From Manganitrophus sp963718695 (GTDB taxonomy: Bacteria; Nitrospirota; Nitrospiria; SBBL01; Manganitrophaceae): DNA of 64,000 bases. Under the pieces are notes generated by a model that ran no database searches, was not told where the DNA came from, and saw only the letters and a list, made by a program, of their open reading frames with translations. Of the stretch, positions 33,165-40,830 are shown piece after piece. How positions within the stretch are numbered: position 1 is the stretch's first letter; every line of letters starts with the position of its first letter. The position numbers and the translations under genes are program-made. The stretch is from NCBI GenBank assembly GCA_963718695.1, contig OY970371.1, forward strand, positions 1,860,001 through 1,924,000, given 5' to 3'.

Positions 33165-35040
33165 GTTCGATGACCTCTTTTTGATGACCGGTCTTCATCC
33201 GGCCGACCAGCGGGAGCCTCACGATCGCGACTGTTCCGGCTCCCGGCTCCGACGCCATAGACAATTCGCCTCCGTGATTGTTTTCAATCACCCTTTTCGC
33301 CGTCCAGAGTCCAAGACCGGTTCCGTGCGCCTTCGTCGTGATGAAGGGCTTGAAAAGATTTTTTCGGACAATCTCGGGAATGCCGACTCCTGAGTCGCGG
33401 ATTTTGATTTCCACGCCTTCCAGACCGACCATTGAAAGGATGACCTCCAGCGTACCCCCGTCCGGCATCGCATCGAATGCGTTCGCGATAAGATTTGCGA
33501 ATGCCATCCCGAGCTGAGCCTGGTCTCCGTGCACGCGGGGAATATTCTCGCTGTATCGCTTAACGATCCGGTAGCTGGGTTTACTTATTTCTTCCGTTCG
33601 GTCCGCGATACAGGTTTCGACCACCTCGGCCAGGTCAACCCTGACCATTTTGGGCGGATCGATGTGGGCCCTTCGGAGGCCGTGGAGGATTCCGGCGATG
33701 TCCTCAGCGGCTTCACTGATCTGGGAAAGCCCTTCGTGCGCCTCTTCGGGATTCCCGGAAACGAATTCGGACCGGACGATCTTGACGTAGTTCTGGATCA
33801 GAGCAAGCGGAACCTTGATCGCGTGAACCAGCGTTCCGGACGAACTGGCGATCAGTTCCATTTCGATCAGGCGGGATCTCGCCGTTTCGAGGTCATTCCG
33901 GATGCGGTTGATTCGGAGCAGCATCGCGACCCGCAACGACAGCTCTTTGAGATTGCAGGGCTTCGAAGCATAATCGTCGGCTCCCAACTCAAACCCGAAT
34001 GCCATCTCCCCGAGGTTATCGCGTGCCGTCACCATAATGATCGGAATCGACGCCGTGTGAAGATTATCCTTCAGCATCCGGCAAAGCTGCGGCCCGCTGA
34101 GGTTCGGCATGATCATATCAGTGATGATCAGATCAGGAACCTCCTCACGAATCCGTTGAAGCGCCTCCCTTCCGTTCGCCGCTGTTACGATACGGTATCC
34201 GTTGGCTTCGAAGAACGATTGAAGAACATCCCGGTCGATCTCCGAATCGTCCACGATCAGGAGGGTTTCACCCTGGCCCATGATCGCCCTGGGGAGGGAC
34301 CCCTTCGTCCCATTCGTTAATTCCATCAGTTTGCCATTCGGATCGGCCGCTCTTCCGGTTGGTGGCGACGGATCCGGTTGAAGCGCTTCCGGCTGATTCT
34401 CCGGAAGGAAGATCGAAATCCGGGTCCCTTGACCGGCCTCGCTTTCCACATCGATCCGTCCCCGGTGGGCCTCGACAATCTCTTTCGTCAGTGCGAGTCC
34501 GAGGCCGCTCCCTTCGATGCCGCTGACCTGATCCCCTCTCCGGTACCTTGTGAAGAGGCTCCGGATCTCCTCCTGACTCATTCCCCGGCCGGTGTCTTCG
34601 ACGACAACCTGGACCCCTCCTTCGGCCTTCGCGCAAGAGACCTGGATCATGCCGTGATCTGTATATTTGACCGCATTCGAGAGGAGGTTCGTCACGCATT
34701 GACGGATCCGCGATTTGTCCCCTTTCACCATCGGAAGAGGTTCGTCCATCTGAACCGCCAGCTCCAGCCCCTTCGATGCGATCGCGCCCCCGGCCAGGTC
34801 CACGGCGAGACGGACGACGCTTCCCACATCGACCTCGCGGAAGTCATATGTCATTACCCCCATCTCGATTTTGCTCAGATCGAGCAAATGATCGACGAGA
34901 TCTTTCATGTCGAGCGCCGTTAGTCTGATGTCTTCGATCAGCCGTCTTTGATTTTCCGGAGCCGCAGTCCCCTGGTGAACCAGAATTCCTTCAGCGATGC
35001 CGGCCATGCCGAGGAGGGGTCCCCGCAGCTCATGGGCCAC
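33136..35040 (-). CDS. Hybrid histidine kinase, C-terminal piece (frameshifted)
   Basis: This 634-residue piece begins, at a nominal GTG, inside the HisKA domain (H-E-L-R-G-P-L-L, His3). It continues with an ATPase domain (N-L-L-S-N-A-V-K-Y, G-S-G-L-G-L), a receiver domain (about 255-375, Asp near 307) and a second transmitter with H-A-I-K-V-P-L, N-L-I-A-N-A-F-D-A-M-P and G-T-G-L-G-L. The true frame continues upstream of 35040 to about 35143, where it joins the N-terminal piece (35069-36490) after removal of one base. The intact gene would encode about 1,120 residues. Two transmitters around one receiver suggest an internal relay before the separate NtrC-like regulator. Confidence 0.85.
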   Translation of the reverse strand: MAHELRGPLLGMAGIAEGILVHQGTAAPENQRRLIEDIRLTALDMKDLVDHLLDLSKIEMGVMTYDFREVDVGSVVRLAVDLAGGAIASKGLELAVQMDEPLPMVKGDKSRIRQCVTNLLSNAVKYTDHGMIQVSCAKAEGGVQVVVEDTGRGMSQEEIRSLFTRYRRGDQVSGIEGSGLGLALTKEIVEAHRGRIDVESEAGQGTRISIFLPENQPEALQPDPSPPTGRAADPNGKLMELTNGTKGSLPRAIMGQGETLLIVDDSEIDRDVLQSFFEANGYRIVTAANGREALQRIREEVPDLIITDMIMPNLSGPQLCRMLKDNLHTASIPIIMVTARDNLGEMAFGFELGADDYASKPCNLKELSLRVAMLLRINRIRNDLETARSRLIEMELIASSSGTLVHAIKVPLALIQNYVKIVRSEFVSGNPEEAHEGLSQISEAAEDIAGILHGLRRAHIDPPKMVRVDLAEVVETCIADRTEEISKPSYRIVKRYSENIPRVHGDQAQLGMAFANLIANAFDAMPDGGTLEVILSMVGLEGVEIKIRDSGVGIPEIVRKNLFKPFITTKAHGTGLGLWTAKRVIENNHGGELSMASEPGAGTVAIVRLPLVGRMKTGHQKEVIEHGERPDSDR

Positions 35041-35068
35041 GTCGGAAAGGAATTCGGTCTTTTGGCGG

Positions 35069-36490
35069 TCAAGATTCCGGACCTGTTCCAGAAGCAGGGA
35101 ATTCGAAAAGGCGATCGTCGCGGCCGCCCCGATCCGCGAGAGAAAGTTCGACCTCCCTCTGTGAGAACCTTTTCATATTGCGCTTTCTTCCCAGGGCGAT
35201 GGCGCCGAGAAGCTCCCCCTTTTGGATCAGAGGAAGACAGAGCGCAAAATGATGCTCTTTCAGCCACGCCGTCGCCGGATCCTCTTCCTCCTCCGGACGC
35301 GCGAACCGGGAAGATGCGATCTGAACAACCGATCCCTCCTGGAGCCGCTCCCGAACAGTCGGCGGGACCGGCCCGATCTCCTCTATCGGTCCATTCCATT
35401 CGGCGGCCCGCCGCGGAGACCCGCTCCGGGAGTTGAGAAGCAATACCTCCGCCGACTCGACAGAGAGGACCCTCCCTACCTCTCTCAGTATCTTCTGCGC
35501 CATCGGCTGAATCTCTTGAAGAACCGCCAATTCGCCGATGACCTGATCGAGCGTTTTTTGAAGGTCGTACTTGCGCCGGTCGAAGAATTGATCTACGAAG
35601 GGCTGCGCGATGTACAGATAGAGCGCCGCGGCGAAGCTGATTCCTCCGATCCACATCCCCCATGTCGAGTCTGGATATTCGGCCAACCGGGGCCTCAGCC
35701 AGGCCGCGCCCCAGATCAGTGCGACGAGGGGAACCGAGGAGACGATCAACCAGCTCGCCGTTTTGTGGACGACGGTCTCGATATCGAATGCCCGATGACG
35801 GATAACGAGCTGGATGAAGATCCCCATCGTGATCAGGCTCCCGCCGGCATTCAGAAAGACAAACCATTTCTCCGAAGCCCCTTCCTCATGAATCTGAATC
35901 AGCAGCCAAATACTGACCCAGAAGAGGGCCCCCCGGACACCCACCCACCGAGCGAGGGTTCTGACGATCCGTTTATCGAGAGAGGGGATTTCCTCGGAAC
36001 GGCAGATCCGGTGTTGAAATACGATGATCGCCAGGACAAAAAGCTGACCTACAAAAATATAGAGATCGAAGATCAGAGAGAACGCCGACTTGAAAAAGAG
36101 CTCCGAATAGCGTCGGACGACGAGCGTATCGGAATATAATGGCGCGAACAGAGAAATTGCTGAGATCACAAAGCCCAACATGGAAAAAGGAAGGATCGCC
36201 CTCCGAAACTTCGCGTATGCCTTCGGAAGGATTGCGGCCACGATCACGGAGAGGGAGACGATCAGACCGATCAGTCCCTGAAAGAGATTCAGCCAGGGAA
36301 CGGGAGGCGCCCCTGAATCCAGATCCCGCTCGATCAGCAGCAGGACGACGAGATAGCCGGACGTGAGAAAGCTGCCGAGGGAAAGGGCGCCATGCGGCCC
36401 TTTTGGACGGCGGTTCTTGAAAATCAGGACCGCCGTGGAGAAAGAGATCACGGCCGCAAATGCGAGAAACCCATACTTCAACCCAATCAT
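35069..36490 (-). CDS. Hybrid histidine kinase, N-terminal membrane and GAF piece (frameshifted)
   Basis: The 473-residue piece has about eight N-terminal membrane helices (residues 1-280), a linker and a GAF domain (about 300-455). The last 18 residues are out of frame: after F-S-Q-R-E-V-E-L the alternative frame continues with a normal linker and runs directly into the HisKA domain of the downstream piece. One extra T in a CTTT tract (plus-strand AAA at 35143-35145) explains the break. The start is the ATG at 36490 with AGGGTG upstream. As one protein it would be a membrane sensor with intracellular GAF input. The family resembles PrsK-like kinases in layout, but this is weak. Confidence 0.8.
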   Translation of the reverse strand: MIGLKYGFLAFAAVISFSTAVLIFKNRRPKGPHGALSLGSFLTSGYLVVLLLIERDLDSGAPPVPWLNLFQGLIGLIVSLSVIVAAILPKAYAKFRRAILPFSMLGFVISAISLFAPLYSDTLVVRRYSELFFKSAFSLIFDLYIFVGQLFVLAIIVFQHRICRSEEIPSLDKRIVRTLARWVGVRGALFWVSIWLLIQIHEEGASEKWFVFLNAGGSLITMGIFIQLVIRHRAFDIETVVHKTASWLIVSSVPLVALIWGAAWLRPRLAEYPDSTWGMWIGGISFAAALYLYIAQPFVDQFFDRRKYDLQKTLDQVIGELAVLQEIQPMAQKILREVGRVLSVESAEVLLLNSRSGSPRRAAEWNGPIEEIGPVPPTVRERLQEGSVVQIASSRFARPEEEEDPATAWLKEHHFALCLPLIQKGELLGAIALGRKRNMKRFSQREVELSLADRGGRDDRLFEFPASGTGPES

Positions 36491-36538
36491 GCAGGGCACC
36501 CTGACGTTTAAATACCGATCTATTCAGAGGTGAATCGC

Positions 36539-37714
36539 TCAGATCTTCCCCTTTTCGCGCAATTCCGCCAACGGATAGAGGTTATCCCGCCACATGATTC
36601 CACCCCGTTTTTTAGCCATGTAAATAGAACGCATCACACAGTAGAAGATCGACATTGCATTGAGCGGAACGGAGAGGGCCGCCGTCAATGGAACGCCGGT
36701 GAGCCGTCCCATGTACCTGAAGATAGCGAGCTGCGCCGCAATGGCCGCCGCGAACGAAATCACTTGAAATCCTGATGCGAAGAATATCCCGATGTATGGG
36801 ACGAAAAACGCAATAAAGGCGCTAGCCGACGCAAAAAATGCGGCGGTGAGGCTGTAATTAAAAGCAGTGAAGAGATTTTTCTCCAGGGCCCGGGCCGCCT
36901 CGGGAACATTCCTATACCAGGGCACGGAGATCATCCCGTTCCCGAAGAGCATCATCTGTCTGAAATGGTTCAGCTTGACCAGCTTCCCGAGCTTCAGGTC
37001 GTCGCCCGTGCAGAGGGCGATCTCTTGATGTCCTCCGATCTGGCGGTAGACCGACATCTTCACGAGGTTGAAGGCCCCGATGCCGGCCGTTGCGCTGCTT
37101 TTCGGAGTGGGTATTTTGTGCGGCCGGAAATAAAGGAGGAGACTTGCCGCAAAGATGCTTAGCAATCCTTTCGACGCCCAGGTGCCCCCCTTGGAATCCG
37201 GAGTGCAGGTGATATGATCCAGGCGGTGAGTTTCCGAAAACACGACCGCTTTCCGAATGGCCTTCGGATGAAAGGTCACATCGGCATCGGTGAAAAGGAG
37301 CCACTCCGGTTTCGCATCTGATGCTCCGAGGTGCAGAGCATGCGTCTTCCCAAGCCAGCCCTCCGGCAACTCGGTCACATGATGAACCTTCAGGGAGGGA
37401 TAACAGTTATTGAGGTCCGCCAGGATCTCGGCTGTTCCGTCGGTGGACCGATCGTTGACTACGACGACATTCAGATTCGGATAATCGCTTTCAAACCAGG
37501 ATCGGACGGCCCCCTCGATCGACCGCTCTTCATTCCTTGCGGCAGCCACGATGGTAACCCGCGGCCATCGGCTTGATGTCTCTGATTCAGGCGAGTCCGG
37601 AAATGTATCGGGCTGGTTTCGTAGATAAGGAACCGCCGACCGGATCCGCCAAAGAAGGATCAGCGCGTAAGACCAGATGCCGACGACTACTGTGGCCAGG
37701 ATTGTCCACACCAT
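36539..37714 (-). CDS. Family 2 glycosyltransferase, membrane-anchored
   Basis: A 391-residue GT-A fold enzyme with an N-terminal membrane helix (about 5-24). The nucleotide-sugar site shows V-A-A-A-R-N-E-E, V-V-N-D-R-S-T-D-G-T and the D-A-D metal-binding motif (about residue 140), followed by G-D-D and a late W-R-D region in the C-terminus. Three C-terminal membrane helices complete it. The overall arrangement resembles hopanoid-associated HpnB-type transferases; acceptor and donor are unknown. I use ATG 37714 with GGAG upstream; a TTG at 37759 is unlikely. It lies 48 bases after the FadL-like gene and before the kinase in one operon. Confidence 0.85.
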   Translation of the reverse strand: MVWTILATVVVGIWSYALILLWRIRSAVPYLRNQPDTFPDSPESETSSRWPRVTIVAAARNEERSIEGAVRSWFESDYPNLNVVVVNDRSTDGTAEILADLNNCYPSLKVHHVTELPEGWLGKTHALHLGASDAKPEWLLFTDADVTFHPKAIRKAVVFSETHRLDHITCTPDSKGGTWASKGLLSIFAASLLLYFRPHKIPTPKSSATAGIGAFNLVKMSVYRQIGGHQEIALCTGDDLKLGKLVKLNHFRQMMLFGNGMISVPWYRNVPEAARALEKNLFTAFNYSLTAAFFASASAFIAFFVPYIGIFFASGFQVISFAAAIAAQLAIFRYMGRLTGVPLTAALSVPLNAMSIFYCVMRSIYMAKKRGGIMWRDNLYPLAELREKGKI

Positions 37715-37761
37715 GACACGCTCCGTTTCTTCCACCCGTGATGATAATCGCGAAGGCAACG

Positions 37762-39003
37762 TCAGAATGAATAGGTGACTGAAACTCCGCCTCCGATGGT
37801 CCGTGATTCGTATGTCCCCTGGTGTTCCGGCATCCGCGGCAAGGAATTGTTGACCTTGCGCGGTGCACCATAGTTATATGCTAAAAAGCCGTCGAGATTC
37901 CAGCTTCCCTTTTTATATCCATAACCGACCGTGAAGATATGGTTATCCACATCCGGCAGGATCGGGCTCATTCCTTCATCTCTGGACGCGCTCGGGTCAA
38001 AGGCGTACCCCGCCCGCAACTGGGAGGTGCCGCTGATCCGGTACAAAGTACCGACACGATAGGTCCATGTACTTTTCAGACGATACGGAATCGACGTGTC
38101 CCGGACCACTGCGGTCGTCCGTTCAAATTCGATTTTCTGTTCTTCCAATTCATCCCAATCTACCCACTGGACGTCCACCTCAGCGACCCAATCGGGACTA
38201 AACCGCCAGGCTGCGCCGACAACGGCGGACTGTGGAACCGTCAAGCTCGTGTCTACACCTCCATTCGGGAACAACGGGCTCAGCGGAGCGGGCACAGAGT
38301 AACTCGCATGACCGTCATATGAGATTTTCATCGGGGTGGTATAGACCGCCCCGATACCGAACCCGGGCCCGAAATCATGATGAACTCCCAAGATACCGTA
38401 CGCACCATACCCGTCCGCCGAGAGCCGCGCGGACCCTTCGCCCGGAAGGGTGAAAGGGGTCAGGTCGATCTGATTTTCCAGTTCGATCGTAGATCGCGCC
38501 ATCCCGACGCTTAAACCGACAGCAGTGCGATCTGAAATCCTCACTCCTGCCGAAAGAGCGAAATTGACCTGTTTGAACTCCGATGAGGTCACCAGGAACC
38601 GACCTTCCCAATCATTTGGATAATCGATGCGGTTCCCCATGGAGGAATACAGACCCGCTCCCAGAGTCATTTTATTGCTGATTTGATAGGAATAGAAGGC
38701 GTAAGGAACGAGTGGTGTCGATGAAACTTCGATGTTCTCTCCACTCAAGTCGCTGTCGAACCGGAGAATCGATCGCCCGGCCGAGGCGCCGACCTCCACA
38801 TTAGCCCCGTCGAGTACCTCCAACCGACTGGGATTATAAAACACGGCGGCCGGGGTGTCGACCGTGGCCACCACTGCGTTCCCCTGCGCCTGCTCTTTTG
38901 CGCCATGATCGTAGATCGCAAATCCCGATGCCATCACCTGATCGGAAAAAGGAAGTACGGCCGCGATCACCAAAACCCACCGAAACATTCTTGACTTGAT
39001 CAT
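37762..39003 (-). CDS. FadL/OmpP1/TodX-family outer membrane protein
   Basis: The 413-residue protein has a signal peptide (cleavage near V-M-A-S-G) and the FadL N-terminal hatch pattern, S-G-F-A-I-Y-D-H-G-A-K-E-Q-A-Q-G-N-A-V, followed by A-A-V-F-Y-N-P-S, then alternating beta strands to a C-terminal Phe (V-T-Y-S-F), the usual OMP end. These channels take up hydrophobic molecules such as long-chain fatty acids or hydrocarbons. The ATG at 39003 is preceded by GGAGG at eight bases. Length fits the family (about 420). It heads an operon with a glycosyltransferase, a hybrid kinase and a response regulator. Confidence 0.9.
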   Translation of the reverse strand: MIKSRMFRWVLVIAAVLPFSDQVMASGFAIYDHGAKEQAQGNAVVATVDTPAAVFYNPSRLEVLDGANVEVGASAGRSILRFDSDLSGENIEVSSTPLVPYAFYSYQISNKMTLGAGLYSSMGNRIDYPNDWEGRFLVTSSEFKQVNFALSAGVRISDRTAVGLSVGMARSTIELENQIDLTPFTLPGEGSARLSADGYGAYGILGVHHDFGPGFGIGAVYTTPMKISYDGHASYSVPAPLSPLFPNGGVDTSLTVPQSAVVGAAWRFSPDWVAEVDVQWVDWDELEEQKIEFERTTAVVRDTSIPYRLKSTWTYRVGTLYRISGTSQLRAGYAFDPSASRDEGMSPILPDVDNHIFTVGYGYKKGSWNLDGFLAYNYGAPRKVNNSLPRMPEHQGTYESRTIGGGVSVTYSF

Positions 39004-39049
39004 CTGAATGTCCTCCCCTTGGAATATCACTCCTTATGACTATTAGCAA

Positions 39050-39064
39050 TGACCGTACCGGTCA
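39050..39064. promoter_or_regulatory. Dyad in the leader of the FadL-type gene
   Basis: TGACCG-TAC-CGGTCA, a perfect inverted repeat with three-base spacer, 47 bases before the start codon. It could be an operator or a leader hairpin. Confidence 0.5.
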
Positions 39065-39235
39065 GGGTGAAAGAACTTCCGGATTCTCAGTTAAGGCGTG
39101 TATATGAGAGTAAGCATATGAATCTGTTTATGTTTTATTTCATTACGAAAGACTTGGCGGGGAATTTCTAATCAGGATATGGCGTCATAATCAATACCAT
39201 TCAGCCGTATCCAAAGATCCAAATAGTATCCAAAG

Positions 39236-39265
39236 TGCGACACCTACTGTCGCATTTCCGCGACA
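39236..39265. promoter_or_regulatory. Cluster of three GCGACA half-sites upstream of the FadL operon
   Basis: The run contains TGCGACA-N5-TGTCGCA (39236-39254, perfect 7-bp arms) and TGTCGC-N6-GCGACA (39248-39265), which share the central half-site. It is about 235 bases before the FadL start, a typical distance for binding of an NtrC-type regulator, and the operon encodes one. No sigma-54 promoter was found between. Confidence 0.6.
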
Positions 39266-39739
39266 ATAATCTGAAAGATACAACACCTAACAGGATATCT
39301 TAAGATCGATTCAGCATTTTAATACAACCGATTCTTGGACCTTAGGACCAGGGAAAAAAAGAAAACGGTCTGAAGAAGCCCAGTAAGATTGGCTGAGAAT
39401 TACATGAAGCGAGACTGGAGCAACATGGGAAAAACTGATGGGACAATCTAGGGATTACTCGTTTCAATTCGATAATCCTTTTCTGGCGAAATCGTCATAT
39501 TCGAGTCTTCAGGAATGGGTGGCATCTTACCACAACTATTCACTCTGATCCTGTTTCTATCTTCCACAACTACACGAACCACGAGGATCACTCCGAGACC
39601 CCTCCTTTTCTTGAAGCGGACTCTTTATAATTCCTTTAAGGAGGTCTTCCAGAATATTGGAACCCAGATGCTGGGTCCCCTCATTCATTAGGTTCAGTTC
39701 AATTAATTACTTCGAATACACCTGCTCGAATCAAATAGA
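39266..39739. other. Intergenic stretch
   Basis: About 470 AT-rich bases without a gene, containing the region between the FadL operon's upstream sites and the 3' end of the frameshifted nuclease gene. Confidence 0.4.
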
Positions 39740-40108
39740 TCATAGCTTCCATAAAGCCAGCCCATTGAATACTGCTTTGTCTCCACGCCATTTAAACAAG
39801 AGCGTTTTGATTCCTAATTTGTTCAAGTTCTTTTGTACCATCTTGCTTGGTCGCTCGGGTATTGTAAGAATTAGCTGCGGACGTTTTACAATGCCAGCGC
39901 TATTTAATAACAACTGACCTACTGCAGAATACAAACTTGTGAGTGATATATTTGTTTTTACCTCAAAAATAGATGTGGTTTTGCCGTTACGGTTCAGCAC
40001 ATAAAGATCAATATTTCTGTTATTCATAGGTCTCATGCCAAGACGTTTAAGTGTAGAGGAGAGGTCATTTACAATGAGTCCGTGATCACAATCCGCCTCG
40101 ACCTCCAT
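39740..40108 (-). pseudogene. C-terminal piece of a frameshifted PD-(D/E)XK nuclease-like gene
   Basis: The 122-residue piece holds the nuclease core: I-D-L-Y-V-L followed by F-E-V-K-T, which matches the D...E-x-K metal-binding pair of restriction-endonuclease-like folds, and a second strand with Q-L-I-L-T-I-P. The open frame extends upstream to about 40245 with protein-like sequence but no start codon, and joins the end of the neighbouring gene at 40237 when one base is added to an A6 run (T6 on plus at 40244-40249). It is therefore the C-terminal half of the gene at 40237-40731. Confidence 0.65.
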
Positions 40109-40236
40109 CTTGATTTTGTATTGTTTTTTACCGCTATACTCTTCTTTAAACCTATCTGCATTTACAAAGAAGGTAGTCTGGCGTGCCGAAGATGAAGCTT
40201 GTCGCTTAATCCTTTCAACTTCAAATACATAATGTC

Positions 40237-40731
40237 TTATTTGTTTTTTACAAAACGGGGAGAGTTTATTGCCCCCACCAAGGCAACATTACTTTCCATT
40301 TCCCCGTCCTTAACCGTTTTCCATTCTCCTGTGTAATTATCTATAAAGAGCGCCTTTCCAATTCCTTTCTTCCCTCCTCCGATTTTACCCCTGTGGATGA
40401 CGGAGACCGCTCCAGTGTTATCTTTAATAAATGCTCCTCCAATTCGCCTATTAATACCCTTTAAAGGAAAGTTTATTTCACAAACAATTGGAATCATCGA
40501 CTCTTTCTCTGGCTTCCCTATTCCAAATCCATTCCAGTATCGACTTGAGCTAACTTTATTAGAGGCCACCCAAATACCGAACTTGCCTATCCAGGAAATC
40601 TCCCTTTGCTCATGACCTCCAGAATAACCGAGCGTTACGGGGATGACTTCATCCGTCAGGCTTTTAAAACATTTTATAAATTGTTGTTGGGCTTCTCTGA
40701 TGTCCGATTCGCGGTCCAGAATTCTTAACAT
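40237..40731 (-). CDS. N-terminal piece of the same frameshifted nuclease-like gene
   Basis: A 164-residue protein with a globular alpha/beta domain: F-G-I-W-V-A-S-N-K-V-S-S-S-R-Y-W-N-G-F-G and I-G-G-A-F-I-K-D-N-T-G-A-V-S-V-I-H-R-G-K. The stop TAA at 40237 falls within a short A-rich tract; adding one base in the A6 run keeps the frame open into the nuclease domain (39740-40108), giving about 340 residues. I use ATG 40731 with AAGGAT upstream; GTG 40758 is possible. The domain is not recognised. If intact, it would be a nuclease with an N-terminal recognition or inhibitor-like domain, possibly a restriction system part. No methylase is adjacent. Confidence 0.62.
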   Translation of the reverse strand: MLRILDRESDIREAQQQFIKCFKSLTDEVIPVTLGYSGGHEQREISWIGKFGIWVASNKVSSSRYWNGFGIGKPEKESMIPIVCEINFPLKGINRRIGGAFIKDNTGAVSVIHRGKIGGGKKGIGKALFIDNYTGEWKTVKDGEMESNVALVGAINSPRFVKNK

Positions 40732-40830
40732 TTGCGTATCCTTGTATCCTTGGCTCACCTGATAATTAGTGAGCTACATCAAGCGCAAGATATCGAATCA
40801 AACCACACTGGATCTCCCCATGCTTTTCCG

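Noticed and set aside
34938..35867. 309-residue minus-strand frame across the kinase
   Set aside because: It runs in the third frame over the GAF region and is full of Arg/Gly/Ser; it is a shadow of the real kinase frames.
39003..39240. Sigma-54 promoter for the FadL operon
   Set aside because: No TGGCAC-N5-TTGC pattern on the minus strand, and the regulator lacks GAFTGA.
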